Source: an uncultured Clostridia bacterium (GTDB lineage Bacteria > Bacillota > Clostridia > TANB77 > CAG-508). Taken from it: a stretch of DNA of 5,965 nt. Both the position numbers and the translations under genes were made by a program. The stretch spans positions 1 to 5,965 of the forward strand of contig CAOTKV010000040.1 of assembly GCA_948530865.1 (NCBI GenBank), given 5' to 3'. Below, piece by piece: positions 5,053 to 5,965 of the stretch (positions are counted from its first letter, which is position 1; each line of letters starts with the position of its first letter). Under the pieces are notes generated by a model. The model worked only from the letters and a program-made list of their open reading frames with translations. It was not told the origin of the DNA and did not search any database.

Positions 5053-5064
5053 AAATTACAATTA
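5053..5064 (+). repeat. Intergenic motif copy 8, AAATTACAATTA
   Basis: This exact core copy begins 23 bases after the stop of the anti-sigma gene and separates the sigma operon from the ToxIN locus, whose promoter begins 42 bases later. No terminator with a clear T-tract is visible in this gap. Confidence 0.7.
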
Positions 5065-5106
5065 ATTGATTAGATAAAGCTAAAATCTCAAGAAATAATT
5101 TATGTA

Positions 5107-5136
5107 TTGACATTATTCATAAAAAAGTATTATAAT
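5107..5136 (+). promoter_or_regulatory. Consensus promoter of the toxIN locus
   Basis: TTGACA at 5107-5112 and TATAAT at 5131-5136, 18 bases apart, both match the housekeeping consensus exactly; it is the strongest promoter in the window. Transcription should start near 5143. High constitutive output fits a type III system, in which antitoxin RNA must be made in large excess over toxin mRNA. Confidence 0.85.
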
Positions 5137-5142
5137 GAATAT

Positions 5143-5316
5143 AATAATAATGATAATTAATTGTCATTAGATAAAAAGTTTAGAATACCCTTGCTAAAGT
5201 AGGGACTTAAAAAAGTAGGAATATCTTTGCCAAAGTAAGAATTTAAAAAAGTAGGAATATCCTTGCCAAAGTAGGAACTTAAAACAGTATATGGCAATCT
5301 GAAAAGATTGCCATAT
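5143..5316 (+). ncRNA. toxI: ToxI antitoxin RNA precursor (type III toxin-antitoxin)
   Basis: The predicted transcript runs from the promoter through three tandem ~36-nt repeats to the terminator stem. In ToxIN systems this RNA is cut by ToxN into single repeats, each of which folds as a pseudoknot and binds and blocks the toxin in a closed ring. Here the repeats are joined by runs of five or six A bases, the kind of site ToxN enzymes cut. Each repeat can form two crossed 4-bp helices, for example CCCT(5188-5191)/AGGG(5201-5204) with AAGT(5197-5200)/ACTT(5205-5208). The 5' end is inferred from the promoter. Position before a terminator and a ToxN-like gene, repeat length and fold all agree. 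Nothing here codes for protein on the + strand. Confidence 0.85.
5178..5286 (+). repeat. Three tandem ToxI repeat units (37, 36 and 36 nt)
   Basis: The units are 5178-5214, 5215-5250 and 5251-5286. Units 2 and 3 are very similar; unit 1 diverges in its first third and has one extra base. All keep the order S1 strand, TGC(C/T)A, AAGT, S1 partner, A(C/T)TT, A-run. Substitutions in the S1 strand are compensated in its partner: CCCT/AGGG, TCTT/AAGA and TCCT/AGGA. There are no spacers between units, so this is not a CRISPR array. Confidence 0.9.
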
Positions 5317-5321
5317 TGTTT
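5289..5321 (+). terminator. Attenuating terminator between toxI and toxN
   Basis: A perfect 12-bp stem (ATATGGCAATCT at 5289-5300 with AGATTGCCATAT at 5305-5316) is capped by a GAAA tetraloop and followed by TGTTTTATT. This placement, between the antitoxin repeats and the toxin gene, is the hallmark of type III systems: most transcripts stop here as antitoxin RNA and a minority read on into toxN, which sets the RNA-to-toxin ratio. Confidence 0.92.
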
Positions 5322-5338
5322 TATTAAGGGAGAAATGA

Positions 5339-5824
5339 ATGAAAAATTTGAAATTATACTATATTGATGAAGAATATATAAAATATTTAAGACAATTTGA
5401 TTTAAATGTTGCTTATAATAAAACAGCAACAAGACCATATATCGGAATTGTTTATACATACAATAATTTTAATTATTTTGCACCTTTATCTTCTCCAAAA
5501 CCTAAACATATAAATATAAATCCTAAAGCGATTGATATTTTTAAAATAAAAGATGGAGAACTTGGAGTTGTTAATATAAACAATATGATTCCAACCCCAA
5601 TTGAAAATTTAACAGAAGTGTTGCCAACAGTAACAGATGCAAAATATAAAAAGATGTTAGAACAACAATTAACATTTTTAAATAATCATAAAGCTGAATT
5701 ATATAAAAAGATAAATTATTTTCAAAACATGTTTAGAAAAGGACATTTAACTGAAAATATCTTAAAAAGATGTTGTAATTTTATTTTATTAGAGGAAAAG
5801 TTTAATGAATATGTAAATAAATAG
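5339..5824 (+). CDS. toxN: ToxN/AbiQ-family endoribonuclease toxin of a type III toxin-antitoxin system
   Basis: The 161-aa cytoplasmic protein has the ToxN/AbiQ fold signature: N-terminal KLYYIDEEYIKYLRQF, then VAYNKTATRPYIGIVYTYNN, then YFAPLSSPKPKH, with the Ser-Pro-Lys (S52, P53, K54) that in this family forms the active site. A helical region follows (LPTVTDAKYKKMLEQQLTFL, about 104-123), with a final helix near residues 138-159. Characterised ToxN and AbiQ are about 170 residues, so this one is slightly short but complete. The enzyme cuts A-rich RNA and arrests growth; its antitoxin RNA restrains it until, for example, phage infection disturbs the balance. The ATG at 5339 has AAGGGAG (5326-5332) 6 bases upstream; an out-of-frame ATG at 5335 is not used. 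Expression depends on read-through of the terminator just before it. The gene is AT-rich like its neighbours and shows no damage. Confidence 0.93.
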   Translation: MKNLKLYYIDEEYIKYLRQFDLNVAYNKTATRPYIGIVYTYNNFNYFAPLSSPKPKHININPKAIDIFKIKDGELGVVNINNMIPTPIENLTEVLPTVTDAKYKKMLEQQLTFLNNHKAELYKKINYFQNMFRKGHLTENILKRCCNFILLEEKFNEYVNK

Positions 5825-5825
5825 T

Positions 5826-5879
5826 TTTGTCAACAAATCTGTCAACAACTCACACAAAAACACAAACAAAATCAAATAA
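5826..5879 (+). other. Possible recombinase C-terminal remnant after toxN
   Basis: Out of frame with toxN, this stretch reads FVNKSVNNSHKNTNKIK followed by TAA at 5877-5879. It is built on a 12-base direct repeat (TGTCAACAAATC at 5828-5839, TGTCAACAACTC at 5840-5851). Tails of this FVN..VNN kind are, from memory, seen at the ends of some Firmicutes tyrosine integrases. No integrase body precedes it, so if real it is only a stub. Simple duplication in untranslated sequence is an equally fair reading. Confidence 0.25.
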
Positions 5880-5881
5880 AT

Positions 5882-5918
5882 AGCGGATAACTAGAAAATT
5901 CACTTCCGGTTACCCGCT
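5882..5918. repeat. Imperfect palindrome downstream of toxN
   Basis: The arms 5882-5896 and 5904-5918 (outer AGCGG with CCGCT) pair over 15 positions with two A-C mismatches and one G-T pair, around a 7-base loop. It has no T-tract, so it is not a simple terminator. It is unusually GC-rich for this window. Confidence 0.5.
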
Positions 5919-5925
5919 CCAATAT

Positions 5926-5950
5926 GAGCTTGTTTTTAAAGCTCTTTTTT
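5926..5950 (+). terminator. Rho-independent terminator downstream of toxN
   Basis: A 6-bp stem (GAGCTT at 5926-5931 with AAGCTC at 5939-5944) encloses a 7-base loop and is followed directly by six T bases (5945-5950). It probably ends the toxIN transcript. The last bases (GGTGGA at 5960-5965) could be the ribosome binding site of a gene beyond the window. Confidence 0.65.
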
Positions 5951-5965
5951 AATAATTATGGTGGA

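Noticed and set aside
429..5064. Integron attC sites as the explanation of the recurrent motif
   Set aside because: The expected RYYYAAC and GTTRRRY ends are not found around the copies, most copies have no paired partner, and no integron integrase is in the window. The cassette-like layout remains but not this mechanism.
5178..5286. CRISPR array
   Set aside because: The units are contiguous with no unique spacers, they differ from one another, no cas genes are present, and a ToxN gene follows.
5157..5459. Minus-strand open frame of 100 codons with repeated SYFGKDIPTFL-like segments
   Set aside because: The repeats in the peptide are the antisense of the ToxI RNA repeats, and the frame also covers the terminator and the 5' end of toxN. 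There is no ribosome binding site, and the RNA explanation accounts for the pattern.
5828..5851. Minus-strand promoter from two TTGACA elements (reverse of TGTCAA)
   Set aside because: No good -10 element lies at the right distance on the minus strand, and nothing downstream on that strand looks like a gene.

Overview
The window is very AT-rich, uses strong AGGAGG-type ribosome binding sites, ends genes with TAA, TAG and TGA in the standard way, and carries families typical of low-GC Firmicutes (XRE regulators with membrane tails, DUF3267, ECF sigma factors with an AACC/CGTC promoter, ToxN). I infer a member of the Clostridia or a close relative, perhaps from the gut, but the sequence alone does not fix the genus. 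Every gene I can support is on the + strand. There are no rRNA or tRNA genes, no complete mobile element and no CRISPR array.

Layout: (1) 36-416, a small four-helix membrane protein of unknown function. (2) 417-1320, a repeat-containing promoter region, an XRE regulator with three membrane helices (563-1135), a short coupled lysine-rich membrane peptide (from 1146) and a terminator. (3) 1366-1545, an unrecognised 59-aa protein. (4) 1609-2232, a DUF3267 HExxH membrane protein that is richer in GC than its neighbours. (5) 2258-2287, what looks like only the last nine codons of a lost gene. (6) 2319-3288, a 47-aa membrane peptide followed by an alpha/beta hydrolase broken by a one-base frameshift. 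(7) 3315-3764, a YbhB/PEBP-family protein with a terminator. (8) 3845-5029, an ECF sigma factor and a membrane partner (probable anti-sigma), overlapping by 4 bases and preceded by a probable autoregulated ECF promoter. (9) 5107-5824, a complete type III toxin-antitoxin locus: consensus promoter, three tandem ~36-nt ToxI RNA repeats, attenuating terminator and the ToxN endoribonuclease. (10) 5825-5965, a tail with direct repeats, an imperfect palindrome and a terminator.

Two things stand out. First, the ToxIN locus: the three antitoxin repeats differ by compensating changes that preserve a four-base pairing (CCCT/AGGG, TCTT/AAGA, TCCT/AGGA), so the window itself gives covariation evidence for the RNA pseudoknot. 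ToxIN systems are known to act in phage abortive infection and plasmid stability, and the likely role here is the same. Second, a short motif, AAATTACAAT (palindromic core AAATT-AC-AATTT), recurs six times exactly and twice with one change. It is always on the + strand, always between genes, and mostly just after a stop codon, so it separates nearly every module of the window. I do not recognise it. With the mixed gene content, the GC shift and the gene-end stub between two copies, it suggests a cassette-like accessory array assembled by recombination or microhomology. That is an inference.
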